A stretch of DNA of 64,000 nucleotides. Origin: Candidatus Aquabacterium excrementipullorum. Lineage in GTDB: Bacteria > Pseudomonadota > Gammaproteobacteria > Burkholderiales > Burkholderiaceae_C. The notes under the pieces are model-generated. The model was not told the DNA's origin. It did not search any database and saw only the letters and a list, made by a program, of their open reading frames with translations. Below, piece by piece: positions 35,353-44,364 of this stretch (positions within the stretch are counted from its first letter, which is position 1; the number at the start of each line of letters is the position of its first letter). The stretch covers positions 28,735-92,734 of the forward strand of contig DXIO01000147.1 in assembly GCA_019112875.1 (NCBI GenBank), given 5' to 3'. Position numbers and translations under genes: made by a program.

Positions 35353-36170
35353 TCGGACTCATCATCGTCGGCGACGAAATCCTCAGCGGTCGCCGGCAGG
35401 ACAAGCACCTCGCCAAGGCCATCGAACTGCTGGGCGAGCGCGGGCTGAAGGTGTCCTGGGCGCGCTACGTGGGCGATGAGCCGGACATGATCACGTCGGC
35501 CATTCGGGATGCCCTGGCCGGAGGTGACGTCGTGTTCTCGTTCGGCGGCATCGGCGCCACGCCGGACGACCACACCCGTGCGGCCGCCGGGCGTGCCCTG
35601 GGCCGGCCGCTGGCACTGCACTCCGAGGCACGCGAGTTGATCCTGCAACGCTGCAAGGCCTTGGCCGAGCAGGAGGGCGAGGTCTTCGACCCTGAGTCAG
35701 CCGACACCCATCGCCGTCTGCAGATGGGCTTCTTCCCGGAAGGCGCGGCCATCATCCCCAACCCCTACAACCAGATCCCCGGCTTCACGCTGGAAGGCCG
35801 GCTGCACTTCGTGCCGGGCTTTCCGGTCATGGCCTGGCCCATGGTGGCCTGGGTGCTCGACCACCTGCACCCGGCGCTGCATGGCCGTGGCCGTGAGGCT
35901 TCGCGCGCGGTGGTCGTGTATGGCGCCATCGAATCGCGCCTGACACCGCTGATGATCGACATCGAAGCGCGTTTCGACGGCATCAAGGTGTTCAGCCTGC
36001 CCAGCGTCGACCATCCGGTGCATGGACGCCACATCGAACTGGGGGTGAAAGGGACACCTGAACAGGTTGAACGCGCATATCAGGCTCTGCTGGACGGTCT
36101 GACATCTTTTGGTGCATCATTGGGCCCCGAAGTGGTGCATTTACAGATCAGCCAGACATTGGGCACCTAA
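35349..36170 (+). CDS. CinA N-terminal (MoaB/Mog) domain protein
   Basis: This 273-residue cytosolic protein consists of the molybdopterin-binding-like domain found at the N-terminus of CinA. It starts MIGLIIVGDEILSGRRQDKH. The core loop VFSFGGIGATPDDHTRAAAG matches the GGTGPTxDD motif. A linker domain follows from about 170. The C-terminal nicotinamide-nucleotide amidase half of full CinA is absent, so it is a stand-alone form. Related domains have ADP-ribose pyrophosphatase activity. It is translationally coupled to the EI24 gene. Confidence 0.88.
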   Translation: MIGLIIVGDEILSGRRQDKHLAKAIELLGERGLKVSWARYVGDEPDMITSAIRDALAGGDVVFSFGGIGATPDDHTRAAAGRALGRPLALHSEARELILQRCKALAEQEGEVFDPESADTHRRLQMGFFPEGAAIIPNPYNQIPGFTLEGRLHFVPGFPVMAWPMVAWVLDHLHPALHGRGREASRAVVVYGAIESRLTPLMIDIEARFDGIKVFSLPSVDHPVHGRHIELGVKGTPEQVERAYQALLDGLTSFGASLGPEVVHLQISQTLGT

Positions 36171-36342
36171 TTAGTGCATATGCGGCGCTGTGCCCGCGAA
36201 GCAAGCTGTTGCTTCTTTCACAAGGCGCAAGATTGACACCTCTCGGTGCACGTCGTGGCCCTTGGCCTAGCGCAAAAACACGGCATTGGTGCGCCAGAAA
36301 GCTTTCATTTTCCTGACGGACAGTTTGACGCACCCCGGCAGG

Positions 36343-36358
36343 CGGCATGGTTTTCGCT
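36343..36358 (+). promoter_or_regulatory. Sigma-54 promoter of glnA
   Basis: GGCATGGTTTTCGCT has exact GG-N10-GC spacing (GG at 36344, GC at 36356) and resembles TGGCACG-N4-TTGCA. Transcription would start near 36369 and give a 75-base leader. GGTGC half-sites related to NtrC boxes lie upstream at 36245 and 36288, about 80 and 120 bases before the start, as in enterobacterial glnA. Confidence 0.62.
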
Positions 36359-36444
36359 ATTACACTGCGCGCTGTTTCTGATCTGGAAACAGACAAAACA
36401 CCCAATTCTTCTTGCACATACAAGCCTCTTGCTAGGAGCATCTG

Positions 36445-37863
36445 ATGGCCAACAAGACCGTCGCGGACGTGATGAAGCTGGTGAAGGACAACGAAGTCAA
36501 GTTCGTTGATTTCCGTTTCACCGATACCCGCGGTAAAGAACAGCACGTGACCGTGCCTGTGTCCCATTTCGACGAAGACAAGTTTGTCTCGGGCCACGCC
36601 TTCGACGGTTCGTCCATCGCCGGTTGGAAGGGCATCGAAGCCTCCGACATGCAGCTGATGCCTGACCCGACGACGGCCAACATCGACCCGTTCTTCGAAG
36701 AGCCCACCCTGATCCTGACCTGCGACGTCATCGATCCCACGGACGGCAAGGCCTATGAGCGCGATCCCCGCTCGCTGGCCAAGCGCGCTGAAGCCTACCT
36801 GAAGGCCTCGGGCCTGGGCGACACCGCCTACTTCGGTCCGGAACCCGAATTCTTCGTGTTCGACTCGGTCCGCTGGGGCAACGAGATGTCCGGCAGCTTC
36901 TTCAAGATCGAATCCGAAGAAGGCGCCTGGTCCACCAGCAAGGAATTCGAACACGGCAACTCCGGTTACCGTCCGACCGTCAAGGGCGGCTACTTCCCCG
37001 TGCCCCCGGTCGACAGCTTCCAGGACATGCGCTCGGAAATGAGCCTGATCCTCGAATCCGTCGGCATCCCCGTCGAAGTGCACCACCACGAAGTGGCGAA
37101 CGCCGGCCAGATGGAAATCGGCACGAAGTTCAGCACGCTGACCCAGCGCGCCGACTGGCTGCAGCTGCAGAAGTACGTGATCACGAACGTGGCCCACGCC
37201 TACGGCAAGACCGCCACGTTCATGCCCAAGCCCATCGTTGGCGACAACGGTTCCGGCATGCACGTCCACCAGTCGATCTGGAAGGACGGCAAGAACCTGT
37301 TCGCCGGTGAAGGCTACGCTGGCCTGAGCGAATTCGCCCTGTACTACATCGGCGGCATCATCAAGCACGCCCGTGCCCTGAACGCCATCACCAACCCCGG
37401 TACGAACTCGTACAAGCGTCTGGTGCCTGGCTTCGAAGCCCCGGTGAAGCTGGCCTACTCGGCCAAGAACCGCTCGGCCTCGATTCGCATCCCGTACGTG
37501 GCCAACCCGAAGGGCCGCCGCATCGAAGCGCGCTTCCCGGATCCTTCCGCCAACCCTTACCTGGCCTTCTCGGCCCTGATGATGGCTGGTCTGGACGGCG
37601 TGGAAAACAAGATCCATCCGGGCGAAGCCGCCACGAAGGACCTGTACCACCTGCCGCCCGAAGAGGACAAGCTGGTCCCGACCGTCTGCCACAGCCTGGA
37701 TCAGGCCCTGGAATACCTGGACAAGGACCGCGCGTTCCTGACCAAGGGTGGCGTGTTCACCGATGCGTACATCGACGCCTACATCGACCTGAAGATGCAG
37801 GAAGTCACGCGTTTCCGCATGGCCACGCACCCGGTCGAGTTCGACATGTACTACGCCCTGTGA
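36445..37863 (+). CDS. glnA: Glutamine synthetase type I
   Basis: This 472-residue dodecameric enzyme makes glutamine from glutamate and ammonia. It starts [20 protein letters not shown]. Active-site stretches are the Asp50 loop region [30 protein letters not shown], and [11 protein letters not shown]. The adenylylation Tyr lies in [10 protein letters not shown], as in the GSI-beta subtype regulated by GlnE. AGGAG six bases before the ATG gives strong translation. It lies 274 bases after the CinA-N gene, with a sigma-54 element between, and is closed by a terminator. Confidence 0.97.
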   Translation: MANKTVADVMKLVKDNEVKFVDFRFTDTRGKEQHVTVPVSHFDEDKFVSGHAFDGSSIAGWKGIEASDMQLMPDPTTANIDPFFEEPTLILTCDVIDPTDGKAYERDPRSLAKRAEAYLKASGLGDTAYFGPEPEFFVFDSVRWGNEMSGSFFKIESEEGAWSTSKEFEHGNSGYRPTVKGGYFPVPPVDSFQDMRSEMSLILESVGIPVEVHHHEVANAGQMEIGTKFSTLTQRADWLQLQKYVITNVAHAYGKTATFMPKPIVGDNGSGMHVHQSIWKDGKNLFAGEGYAGLSEFALYYIGGIIKHARALNAITNPGTNSYKRLVPGFEAPVKLAYSAKNRSASIRIPYVANPKGRRIEARFPDPSANPYLAFSALMMAGLDGVENKIHPGEAATKDLYHLPPEEDKLVPTVCHSLDQALEYLDKDRAFLTKGGVFTDAYIDAYIDLKMQEVTRFRMATHPVEFDMYYAL

Positions 37864-37888
37864 TTCCCCTCGGGATTCACTGATGCGA

Positions 37889-37917
37889 AGGGGACGGCGA
37901 AAGCCGTCCCTTTTTTC
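37889..37917 (+). terminator. Rho-independent terminator of glnA
   Basis: GGGACGGC-GAAA-GCCGTCCC with a GAAA tetraloop is followed by TTTTTT. It begins 26 bases after the glnA stop, so ntrBC must be read through or transcribed separately. Confidence 0.94.
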
Positions 37918-38044
37918 TTGGTCGGCTGCGGCGGTGCCGTGTCGGCCTTGCGTGGGCTGGCCGCGTTGTGTAAAACACGCGCTCTACCCGGCTTGGCGCC
38001 GGAGGGCTTGCAGGCATACTAGGCGCATGAAGCAAGGATCACCG

Positions 38045-38590
38045 ATGAACCGTCTGGCGCAGCAGGTCTGGCAAGGCACCGTGCTCAGCGGTGTCATGGC
38101 CCTCGTGGCTCTCATGCCTGTCTCCCAGGCCCAGGCGCAGGAAAAAGCCGTCTACCGCTGCCCCGGCAACCTCTACACCGACGCGCTGTCGGCCAAGGAA
38201 GCCGCGGCCAAGGGCTGCAAGACGCTGGAGGGGGCGCCCATCACCGTCATCCAGTCGCAGATGCCACGCACGGCGCCGCGCAGCAGCACGTCTGGCAGCA
38301 GCGCCGGCGAGAAGGTGTCCTCCGAGGATCAAAAAGCCCGCGACGCCGATTCGCGCAGCATCCTGGAAGCCGAGCTGCGCAAGGAAGAAGAATCGCTGGC
38401 CGCGCTCAAGAAAGAGTTCAACAACGGCGAGCCCGAGCGCCGTGGTGACGAGCGCAACTACCAGAAGTACATCGATCGCGTGGCGGAAATGAAAGCGGCC
38501 ATCGCGCGCAAGGAGGCGGACATCGCTTCCCTGAAGCGGGAGCTGGCCAAGCTGGGCTCATCCGCCGCGACGCCCGCCGGGCAGCGCTGA
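38045..38590 (+). CDS. Small secreted protein, DUF4124-like, with a C-terminal coiled coil
   Basis: This 181-residue protein has a signal peptide (GVMALVALMPVSQAQA) followed by VYRCPGNLYTDALSAKEAAA, which resembles the DUF4124 start motif. The C-terminal half (about 100-170) is highly charged and helical (LEAELRKEEESLAALKKEFN, IARKEADIASLKRELAKLG), a likely coiled coil. The function is unknown. The ATG at 38045 follows AAGGA by six bases; an ATG at 38027 is in frame. It ends three bases before ntrB, so the two are cotranscribed, a placement I recall in other Burkholderiales. Confidence 0.8.
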   Translation: MNRLAQQVWQGTVLSGVMALVALMPVSQAQAQEKAVYRCPGNLYTDALSAKEAAAKGCKTLEGAPITVIQSQMPRTAPRSSTSGSSAGEKVSSEDQKARDADSRSILEAELRKEEESLAALKKEFNNGEPERRGDERNYQKYIDRVAEMKAAIARKEADIASLKRELAKLGSSAATPAGQR

Positions 38591-38593
38591 ACC

Positions 38594-39748
38594 ATGGCCG
38601 GCAGAACATCTCCCTTGCTGGGCCGCCAGCACAGCGTGGCCCGTGGCGGCTCGCGGGTCGATCCGTCCGAGGTTCAGCATCTGCTGCCCGAAGGGGTTGA
38701 GGCTTTCGACCACCTGGCAACCATGGTGGCCGTGATCGAGCCCAACGGCCAGTGCCTGTTCGCCAACGTGGCGTTCGAGGAAGAGCTGGGCCTATCGCGC
38801 CGCAGCGTGCTGCGCGAAACGGTGTTCAACTGGTTCGAGGAGCCGGCCCTGCTGCAGGATGTGGTCCGTGCCGTGTCCGCCAACGAGTACGCCACCAGCC
38901 GCCTGGAGGCGCGCCTCAAGCGCCATCCGAACGTGTTTTCAGATCCGCTGCCCGTGCAGGTGCTGGTCACGCGCATGGAGCACGCCGATCTGGTCGTGAT
39001 CGAGCTGGTCGAGGTCGAGCAGCAGACCCGCCAGGACCGCGAAGAGCGCGTGCAGGACCAGGTACAAGCCAACAAGGAGCTGATCCGCAACCTGGCCCAC
39101 GAGATCAAGAATCCCCTGGGCGGCATCCGTGGCTCGGCGCAGCTGCTGCAGATGGAGCTTGAATCCAAGGCGCTGACCGAGTACACCCAGGTCATCATCC
39201 ACGAGGCAGACCGCCTCCAGGCCCTGGTGGACCGCCTGCTGGCGCCGCACCGCCGCCCGCACCTGGTGGGCGACGTGAACATTCACGAGGTCTGCGAGCG
39301 GGTTCGTTCACTGATCCTGGCCGAGTTCCCGCGAGGGCTGAAGGTCTGGCGCGATTACGACACCTCGCTGCCCGAGTTCCGTGGCGACCGAGAGCAGTTG
39401 ATCCAGGCCCTGCTCAACATCACGCACAACGCGGCCCAGGCACTGTCCGAGCGCATCGCGCAAAGCGGTGACGCGCTGATCACCTTGCGCACGCGGGTGG
39501 CCCGGCGCGTGACGGTCAACCGCCATCTGCACCGGCTGGCACTTGTCTTGCATATTGAGGACAACGGCCCGGGTATCCCGGAGTCCCTGCGAGATCGGAT
39601 CTTCTACCCGCTGGTGTCGGGCCGGGAAGGTGGATCGGGCTTGGGGCTCACCCTGGCCCAAACCTTCGTTCAACAGCACCACGGCACCATCGAATGCGAG
39701 AGCGAGCCCGGACGCACGGTCTTTCGAATCCTGATCCCCTTGCCATGA
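38594..39748 (+). CDS. ntrB: Nitrogen sensor histidine kinase/phosphatase NtrB (NRII)
   Basis: This 384-residue soluble kinase phosphorylates NtrC when nitrogen is short and, with PII, dephosphorylates it when nitrogen is plentiful. A PAS domain lies at about 35-140 (MVAVIEPNGQCLFANVAFEE). The phospho-acceptor His is in NLAHEIKNPLGGIRGSAQLL near residue 170. The ATPase domain has the N box around ALLNITHNAAQAL, the G1 box IEDNGPGIPESL and the G2 box GGSGLGLTLAQTF. No membrane segment is present. It is 70 bases upstream of ntrC and should answer to the GlnB encoded at 11959. Confidence 0.95.
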   Translation: MAGRTSPLLGRQHSVARGGSRVDPSEVQHLLPEGVEAFDHLATMVAVIEPNGQCLFANVAFEEELGLSRRSVLRETVFNWFEEPALLQDVVRAVSANEYATSRLEARLKRHPNVFSDPLPVQVLVTRMEHADLVVIELVEVEQQTRQDREERVQDQVQANKELIRNLAHEIKNPLGGIRGSAQLLQMELESKALTEYTQVIIHEADRLQALVDRLLAPHRRPHLVGDVNIHEVCERVRSLILAEFPRGLKVWRDYDTSLPEFRGDREQLIQALLNITHNAAQALSERIAQSGDALITLRTRVARRVTVNRHLHRLALVLHIEDNGPGIPESLRDRIFYPLVSGREGGSGLGLTLAQTFVQQHHGTIECESEPGRTVFRILIPLP

Positions 39749-39818
39749 GCCAAGGCGGTGGAGGGGTTCAAGCCATGCCAGGGGCCCGCCGACCGGGTGC
39801 AACCATTCACAGGCCGGC

Positions 39819-41429
39819 ATGAAACCCATCTGGATCGTTGACGACGACCAATCCATTCGCTTTGTGCTTGAAAAGGCGCTGGCCCGAGAAGACCTGCCGG
39901 TACGCAGCTTCACCAACCCGCGTGACGTGCTCACGGCCCTGGACGACGACGAGCCCCAGGTGCTGGTTTCCGACATCCGCATGCCCGGTGGTTCGGGCAT
40001 CGACCTGCTGAGCAAGGTCAAGGCGCGCCTGCCGGGCTTGCCCGTCATCATCATGACGGCGTATTCCGATCTGGACAGCGCAGTGTCGGCCTTCCAGGGC
40101 GGGGCCTTCGAATACCTGCCCAAGCCCTTTGACCTGACCAAGGCGATCGAGCTGATCCGCCGCGCGGTCGACGAGAGCGTGCGCGAGGATGTGGCCGACG
40201 AGCGCCTGCAGCAAATGCCCGAGATGCTGGGCCAGGCCCCTGCCATGCAGGATGTCTTCCGCGCCATTGGCCGGCTGAGCCAGAGCAATGTCACCGTGCT
40301 GATCACCGGTGAATCCGGCGCCGGCAAGGAACTGGTGGCGCATGCGCTGCACAAGCACAGCCCGCGCGCCAATGGGCCTTTCGTGGCCATCAACACCGCG
40401 GCCATCCCGAAGGACTTGCTGGAATCCGAGCTGTTCGGCCATGAGCGTGGCGCCTTCACCGGCGCGCAGACCATGCGGCGCGGCCGCTTCGAGCAGGCCG
40501 ATGGCGGCACCCTGTTCCTCGATGAAATCGGCGACATGCCCTTCGACCTGCAGACACGCCTGCTGCGCGTGCTGTCGGACGGTCAGTTCTACCGCGTGGG
40601 CGGGCATCATCCGCTCAAGGCCAATGTGCGCGTGATCGCGGCCACCCACCAAAATCTGGAAGACCGGGTGCGCCAGGGCGTGTTTCGCGAGGACTTGTTC
40701 CACCGCTTGAACGTGATCCGCCTGCGCCTGCCACCGCTGCGCGAGCGCCGTGAGGACGTGCCGACGCTGGCGCGCTTCTTCATGCAGAAAAGCGCCAAGG
40801 ATCTGGGCGTCGAAGCCAAGCGCATTTCCGAGAGCGCGCTGGCCCGGTTGATGGCCTTCGACTTCCCGGGCAACGTGCGCCAGCTGGAGAACATCTGCCA
40901 CTGGCTGACCGTGATGGCGCCCGCCCAGGTGATCGAATCCAAGGATCTGCCGCCCGAGTTGATGGGGGTCGCGCCTTTGGCGCCGGCCGTGTTGCCGGAG
41001 GGCTTGGGCACGGCGCCCTTGGCCCAGGCCGTTGCGCCCGCAACTGCGGCTGCCCCATCGGGTGGCGGCAGCGTGACGTTCGCTCCCGCGCCGGTGGCAC
41101 CTGCCTATGCCGCTCCCGTCGAGCAGCCGCCGGGCGCGCTGTCGCCCATGGATGCCTGGAGCCGCCCTCCCGTGCCGGCGATGCCGGCAGCGCCCAGCGG
41201 GCCTGCCGCGGTCAATGGCTGGCTGTCGGATCTGGAGCGCGAGGCCCGCGGCCTGCTCGATGCCGGCCAGACGGATGTGTGGGACCAACTCACCCGCCGT
41301 TTCGAGGCCTGCCTGATCCACACCGCGCTGGATCTGACGCGTGGCCGCCGGATCGAGGCGGCCCAGAAGCTGGGGATCGGTCGCAACACGATCACCCGCA
41401 AGATCCAGGAACTCGGCATCGACGACTGA
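39819..41429 (+). CDS. ntrC: Nitrogen response regulator NtrC (NRI), sigma-54 activator
   Basis: This 536-residue activator has a receiver domain (1-120) with Asp54 in VLVSDIRMPGGSGID. A AAA+ domain (140-375) has Walker A GESGAGKE, the sigma-54 contact loop ESELFGHERGAFTGA and Walker B GGTLFLDEIGDMP. A Fis-type DNA-binding helix-turn-helix lies at the end (AAQKLGIGRNTITRKIQELG). The Ala/Pro-rich linker between the AAA+ and DNA-binding parts is about 90 residues, making the protein longer than the enterobacterial one (about 470). It probably acts at the sigma-54 promoters at 36343 and 4282. Confidence 0.95.
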   Translation: MKPIWIVDDDQSIRFVLEKALAREDLPVRSFTNPRDVLTALDDDEPQVLVSDIRMPGGSGIDLLSKVKARLPGLPVIIMTAYSDLDSAVSAFQGGAFEYLPKPFDLTKAIELIRRAVDESVREDVADERLQQMPEMLGQAPAMQDVFRAIGRLSQSNVTVLITGESGAGKELVAHALHKHSPRANGPFVAINTAAIPKDLLESELFGHERGAFTGAQTMRRGRFEQADGGTLFLDEIGDMPFDLQTRLLRVLSDGQFYRVGGHHPLKANVRVIAATHQNLEDRVRQGVFREDLFHRLNVIRLRLPPLRERREDVPTLARFFMQKSAKDLGVEAKRISESALARLMAFDFPGNVRQLENICHWLTVMAPAQVIESKDLPPELMGVAPLAPAVLPEGLGTAPLAQAVAPATAAAPSGGGSVTFAPAPVAPAYAAPVEQPPGALSPMDAWSRPPVPAMPAAPSGPAAVNGWLSDLEREARGLLDAGQTDVWDQLTRRFEACLIHTALDLTRGRRIEAAQKLGIGRNTITRKIQELGIDD

Positions 41430-41506
41430 GTTTCTGCGATGGCGGCGGGCCGGTCTGGCCCGTCTGCCTGGCTGCTGCAACGGCCCCCTCGGCAGCACGC
41501 CAACCA

Positions 41507-41533
41507 GCTTTAGCGGCAATATGCCGCTAAAGC
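41507..41533. repeat. Perfect 12-base inverted repeat between ntrC and mshI
   Basis: GCTTTAGCGGCA-ATA-TGCCGCTAAAGC has 12-base perfect arms around a three-base loop. It lies 78 bases after the ntrC stop and 83 before mshI. No U-tract follows directly, although CGTGTTTTTCTT lies about 15 bases downstream. It could end ntrC transcription, stabilise an RNA end, or be an operator for the pilus operon. Confidence 0.5.
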
Positions 41534-41615
41534 GCCCGGATTCCCGTGTTTTTCTTCCGCGTGATGGAAAAGGCTTCTGTCACGATGAGAAACGTGTGGA
41601 CTTGGGGATATTCCA

Positions 41616-43199
41616 ATGTGGGCTCGACGCCGGCAAGCAGATAACGGATCGCACTGGGTGGCTGTCGCCCAGGACGGTGCCGTGCTGCGCGCCTTGCAGG
41701 TCACCCATGTGACGGGGGAGCGGCCACGTGTGGCCTGGTCGTACACCGAGGATTCGAGCGATTTGGCCAGGGGGCTTCGAACCCTGAGCCGGGCGCACCC
41801 CTTGCGCGGTGTGTCGCTTGCCAGCGTGCTGGCGCGGACGCAATACCGGCTGGTGTCCACCGAACTGGATGAACTGCCTCGCGAGGAATGGGCTGGTGCT
41901 GTGCGCTGGCGCCTCAAGGAGCAGGTCGATTTTCCGGTGGACGATGCCATCGTGGATGTTCTGGGGGTACCGCAGGACACCCAGAACCGCGCTACCCAGT
42001 CGGCCATCGCCTTGCTGGAGCCGCAGTCAGAGGCAAACAAGCTCAGTCTGGCGGTCGATGACGCAGGCTTGCGCTGGACGGCCATCGAAGTGCCGGAAAC
42101 AGGTCTGCGCAACATCTGCGCGCTGGCCGAGACCGAAACGCAGGCGCATGCGCTGATCGCGTTTGGCAACGAACATGCCTTGCTGGTGATCACGCTGGGC
42201 GGCGAACTGGTCATGACGCGGACGATCGAAGTGGCCTCGGCCGCCTTGACCGGCAGTGAGGAGGCCCGCGGCGGTGCTGTTGGCCGCGCAGGGCTTGAAG
42301 TGCTGCGCACACTGGACACGTTCGAGCGCACGCACAGCAAGGCGACGCTCTCGGGCTTGTCGGTGGCTTTGCCTGGCGGTGCTGCGAGCATGGCCGAGGT
42401 GCTGGCGGATCTGGTCTACGTGCCCGTCAAGCCTCTGGAGCTGGGCCAACTGATCGATGTGTCCGCTCTGGCGGCAGAGCCTGACAAGGTCGAGGCATTG
42501 TCGTCGCTTGAGTCGTTGAGCCTGCTGGGGGCCGCATTGCGGCCGGCCAGCCAGGCGCGTGGCTGCCAGCAGATCAACATGCAGGATGCCGAGCACCCGC
42601 AAGGCGCTGCCGTGTCATGGGGCGCGATGTGGGGCCTGAGGGCAGCCGTTGCAGTGCTGGCGCTGGGCGTGCTCGTATCGATCGCGATGTCGGTAGGCTC
42701 GAAGCGGCTGGACACCACGGCCACGACGCTGGAGGCTCAACTGGGGCCGCTGCAGGCCGTCACGGCATCGATGCCGCCACCGCCTGATCTGAACAAGCTC
42801 AATGAACTGCGCAAGGGCGAGGCCCTGCAGCGTCGCTTGAGCGAAGCCCTCGACAATGCCACGGCCAATGTCTCGCAAGGCTACTCCGAGTACCTGATGG
42901 CCCTCGGACGCCAGGCCCAGCCCAATGTGTGGGTCACCGGCCTGGTGGTGCAGCAGAACGGTCGCCAACTGACGCTTTCCGGGCGGATGACCGACCCGGG
43001 TTTCCTGCCAGCCTACCTGAGCCGGCTCGAGAACGAGGCCCAGTTCAAGGGGCGGCGGTTCAACCAGGTGGAGATTGGCTCCGTGACCAGTGAGATGGCC
43101 GGTGACCAGCACCTGACGACCTTTTCCATCAGCACCGAGGATCCCGCCAAGCCCGCTACGCCCGGCGCTCAAGCACGCAAGCAGGAGGCCGCGCCATGA
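41616..43199 (+). CDS. mshI: MSHA pilus biogenesis protein MshI (PilM/PilN-like)
   Basis: This 527-residue protein combines a cytoplasmic PilM-like actin fold (about 1-310, with VAVAQDGAVLRALQVTHVTG early and VRWRLKEQVDFPVDDAIVDV near 100) with a PilN-like part. The latter has one membrane helix near 345 (AAVAVLALGVLVSIAMSVGS) and a periplasmic domain (WVTGLVVQQNGRQLTLSGRM). It forms the inner-membrane platform of the pilus. GGGGAT precedes the ATG at 41616. Its stop overlaps the mshJ start, the first of a chain of ATGA overlaps. Confidence 0.87.
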   Translation: MWARRRQADNGSHWVAVAQDGAVLRALQVTHVTGERPRVAWSYTEDSSDLARGLRTLSRAHPLRGVSLASVLARTQYRLVSTELDELPREEWAGAVRWRLKEQVDFPVDDAIVDVLGVPQDTQNRATQSAIALLEPQSEANKLSLAVDDAGLRWTAIEVPETGLRNICALAETETQAHALIAFGNEHALLVITLGGELVMTRTIEVASAALTGSEEARGGAVGRAGLEVLRTLDTFERTHSKATLSGLSVALPGGAASMAEVLADLVYVPVKPLELGQLIDVSALAAEPDKVEALSSLESLSLLGAALRPASQARGCQQINMQDAEHPQGAAVSWGAMWGLRAAVAVLALGVLVSIAMSVGSKRLDTTATTLEAQLGPLQAVTASMPPPPDLNKLNELRKGEALQRRLSEALDNATANVSQGYSEYLMALGRQAQPNVWVTGLVVQQNGRQLTLSGRMTDPGFLPAYLSRLENEAQFKGRRFNQVEIGSVTSEMAGDQHLTTFSISTEDPAKPATPGAQARKQEAAP

Positions 43200-43903
43200 G
43201 TTCTGCAGCTGACAGCGTCAACTGGGTGGCCTTGTGGCACAAGGGCTTGCTGCGCTGGCGGCGGGCCCGTCGCTCTTTCGATGCACGGGCGCTCAATGAA
43301 CGCCGCTTGCTCATCATTGCCGTGGTGGCGGGGCTGTGGTTCATGCTGGACAGCCTCTGGATCACCCCGGGCTACAAGCAGTTGGCCGCCAGCCTCAGTC
43401 GCAAGAACCAGGCGCAGATGGCCATGCAGGCGTTGCAGGACAAGCAGCGTCTGCAGCAGGAAGAGATGGCGCGCAGCGAGATCGCGGTTCGGCAAGAGTT
43501 GCAGCAGACCACGGAACGCATGCGTCATCAGGAAGAAGAGTTTGAAAAGGCGCGCCAGGTGCTGGTGCCTGCCCGCGAGATGCGCGCTTTGCTGGAAGGC
43601 CTTCTGGCCGAGCAACGCTCGCTGCGGCTGATGTCGATGAAGACCTTGCCGCGCGAGGACATCCCCTTGCCGCATGTGGATGGCGCCGGGCAGACCTCGC
43701 AGCTGTTCCGCCATGGCCTGGAGATCAAGGTGGTGGGCAGCTTCCACGACATCCTGAACTGGCTGCGCAGCCTGGAAAGCCTGCCTCGCAAGGTGCTTTG
43801 GGATGACATGAAGCTCCAGGCAGATGACCAGGCCGTGCTGATGCTGACCTTGAACGTGCACACGCTGAGCAAGGACCGTGAACCCATGGAGATGGCCCCA
43901 TGA
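43196..43903 (+). CDS. mshJ: MSHA pilus biogenesis protein MshJ (PilO-like)
   Basis: This 235-residue bitopic inner-membrane protein has a cytoplasmic start, a helix near 40-55 (RLLIIAVVAGLWFMLDSLW), a coiled coil at about 75-125 (QEEMARSEIAVRQELQQTTE, RMRHQEEEFEKARQ), and a periplasmic ferredoxin-like domain (LEIKVVGSFHDILNWLRSLE). This is the PilO/GspM plan and pairs with the PilN-like part of MshI. It overlaps both neighbours by four bases. Confidence 0.86.
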   Translation: MSSAADSVNWVALWHKGLLRWRRARRSFDARALNERRLLIIAVVAGLWFMLDSLWITPGYKQLAASLSRKNQAQMAMQALQDKQRLQQEEMARSEIAVRQELQQTTERMRHQEEEFEKARQVLVPAREMRALLEGLLAEQRSLRLMSMKTLPREDIPLPHVDGAGQTSQLFRHGLEIKVVGSFHDILNWLRSLESLPRKVLWDDMKLQADDQAVLMLTLNVHTLSKDREPMEMAP

Positions 43904-44364
43904 CCGCGCGCTGCCTGCTCATCATGCTGGCCGTGCTGGTGTGCGCACTGGCCCGGGCCAGCGACGTGATCGTGCTGCCGGATCCGACGCGGCCGCCCAA
44001 TGCCGTGCTCAATGCCATGCGCAAGGCTGCCGCAGGGCAGGGCGCCATGCCTGCCGCGGCACCCGCGGCCTCGGCGGCCTCTGATGCGGCCAGCGCTGCT
44101 TCAGCACCTCGCGTCAAGGCGCAGTCCCGCGTCAGCTCGGTGCGCATCAGCGCGGGCTACGGCAGCGTGGCCCTGCTCGATGGGCGCCTGGTGCAGGTGG
44201 GTGACCGGGTGGGCGACAGCACGGTGACGGTGATCGATGACGACGGTGTGGTGCTGCGCGGCCCCAAGGGCTTGCAGCGACTGTCGCTGACGCCAGCGGC
44301 GAACAAGACCTGGCCAGGCATGGCCTCTCCTGCCTCTGGCGGTGGACGAAAGGAAACACGATGA
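43900..44364 (+). CDS. mshK: MSHA pilus biogenesis protein MshK (PilP-like)
   Basis: This 154-residue protein has a signal sequence (CLLIMLAVLVCALARAS) and the PilP/GspC-like beta domain near residues 75-140: VSSVRISAGYGSVALLDGRL, then VQVGDRVGDSTVTVIDDDGV. The segment VIVLPDPTRPPN after the signal is typical of MshK. An Ala-rich linker (about 45-70) separates the parts. It links the inner-membrane platform to the MshL secretin. It overlaps mshJ and mshL by four bases on each side. Confidence 0.85.
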   Translation: MTARCLLIMLAVLVCALARASDVIVLPDPTRPPNAVLNAMRKAAAGQGAMPAAAPAASAASDAASAASAPRVKAQSRVSSVRISAGYGSVALLDGRLVQVGDRVGDSTVTVIDDDGVVLRGPKGLQRLSLTPAANKTWPGMASPASGGGRKETR

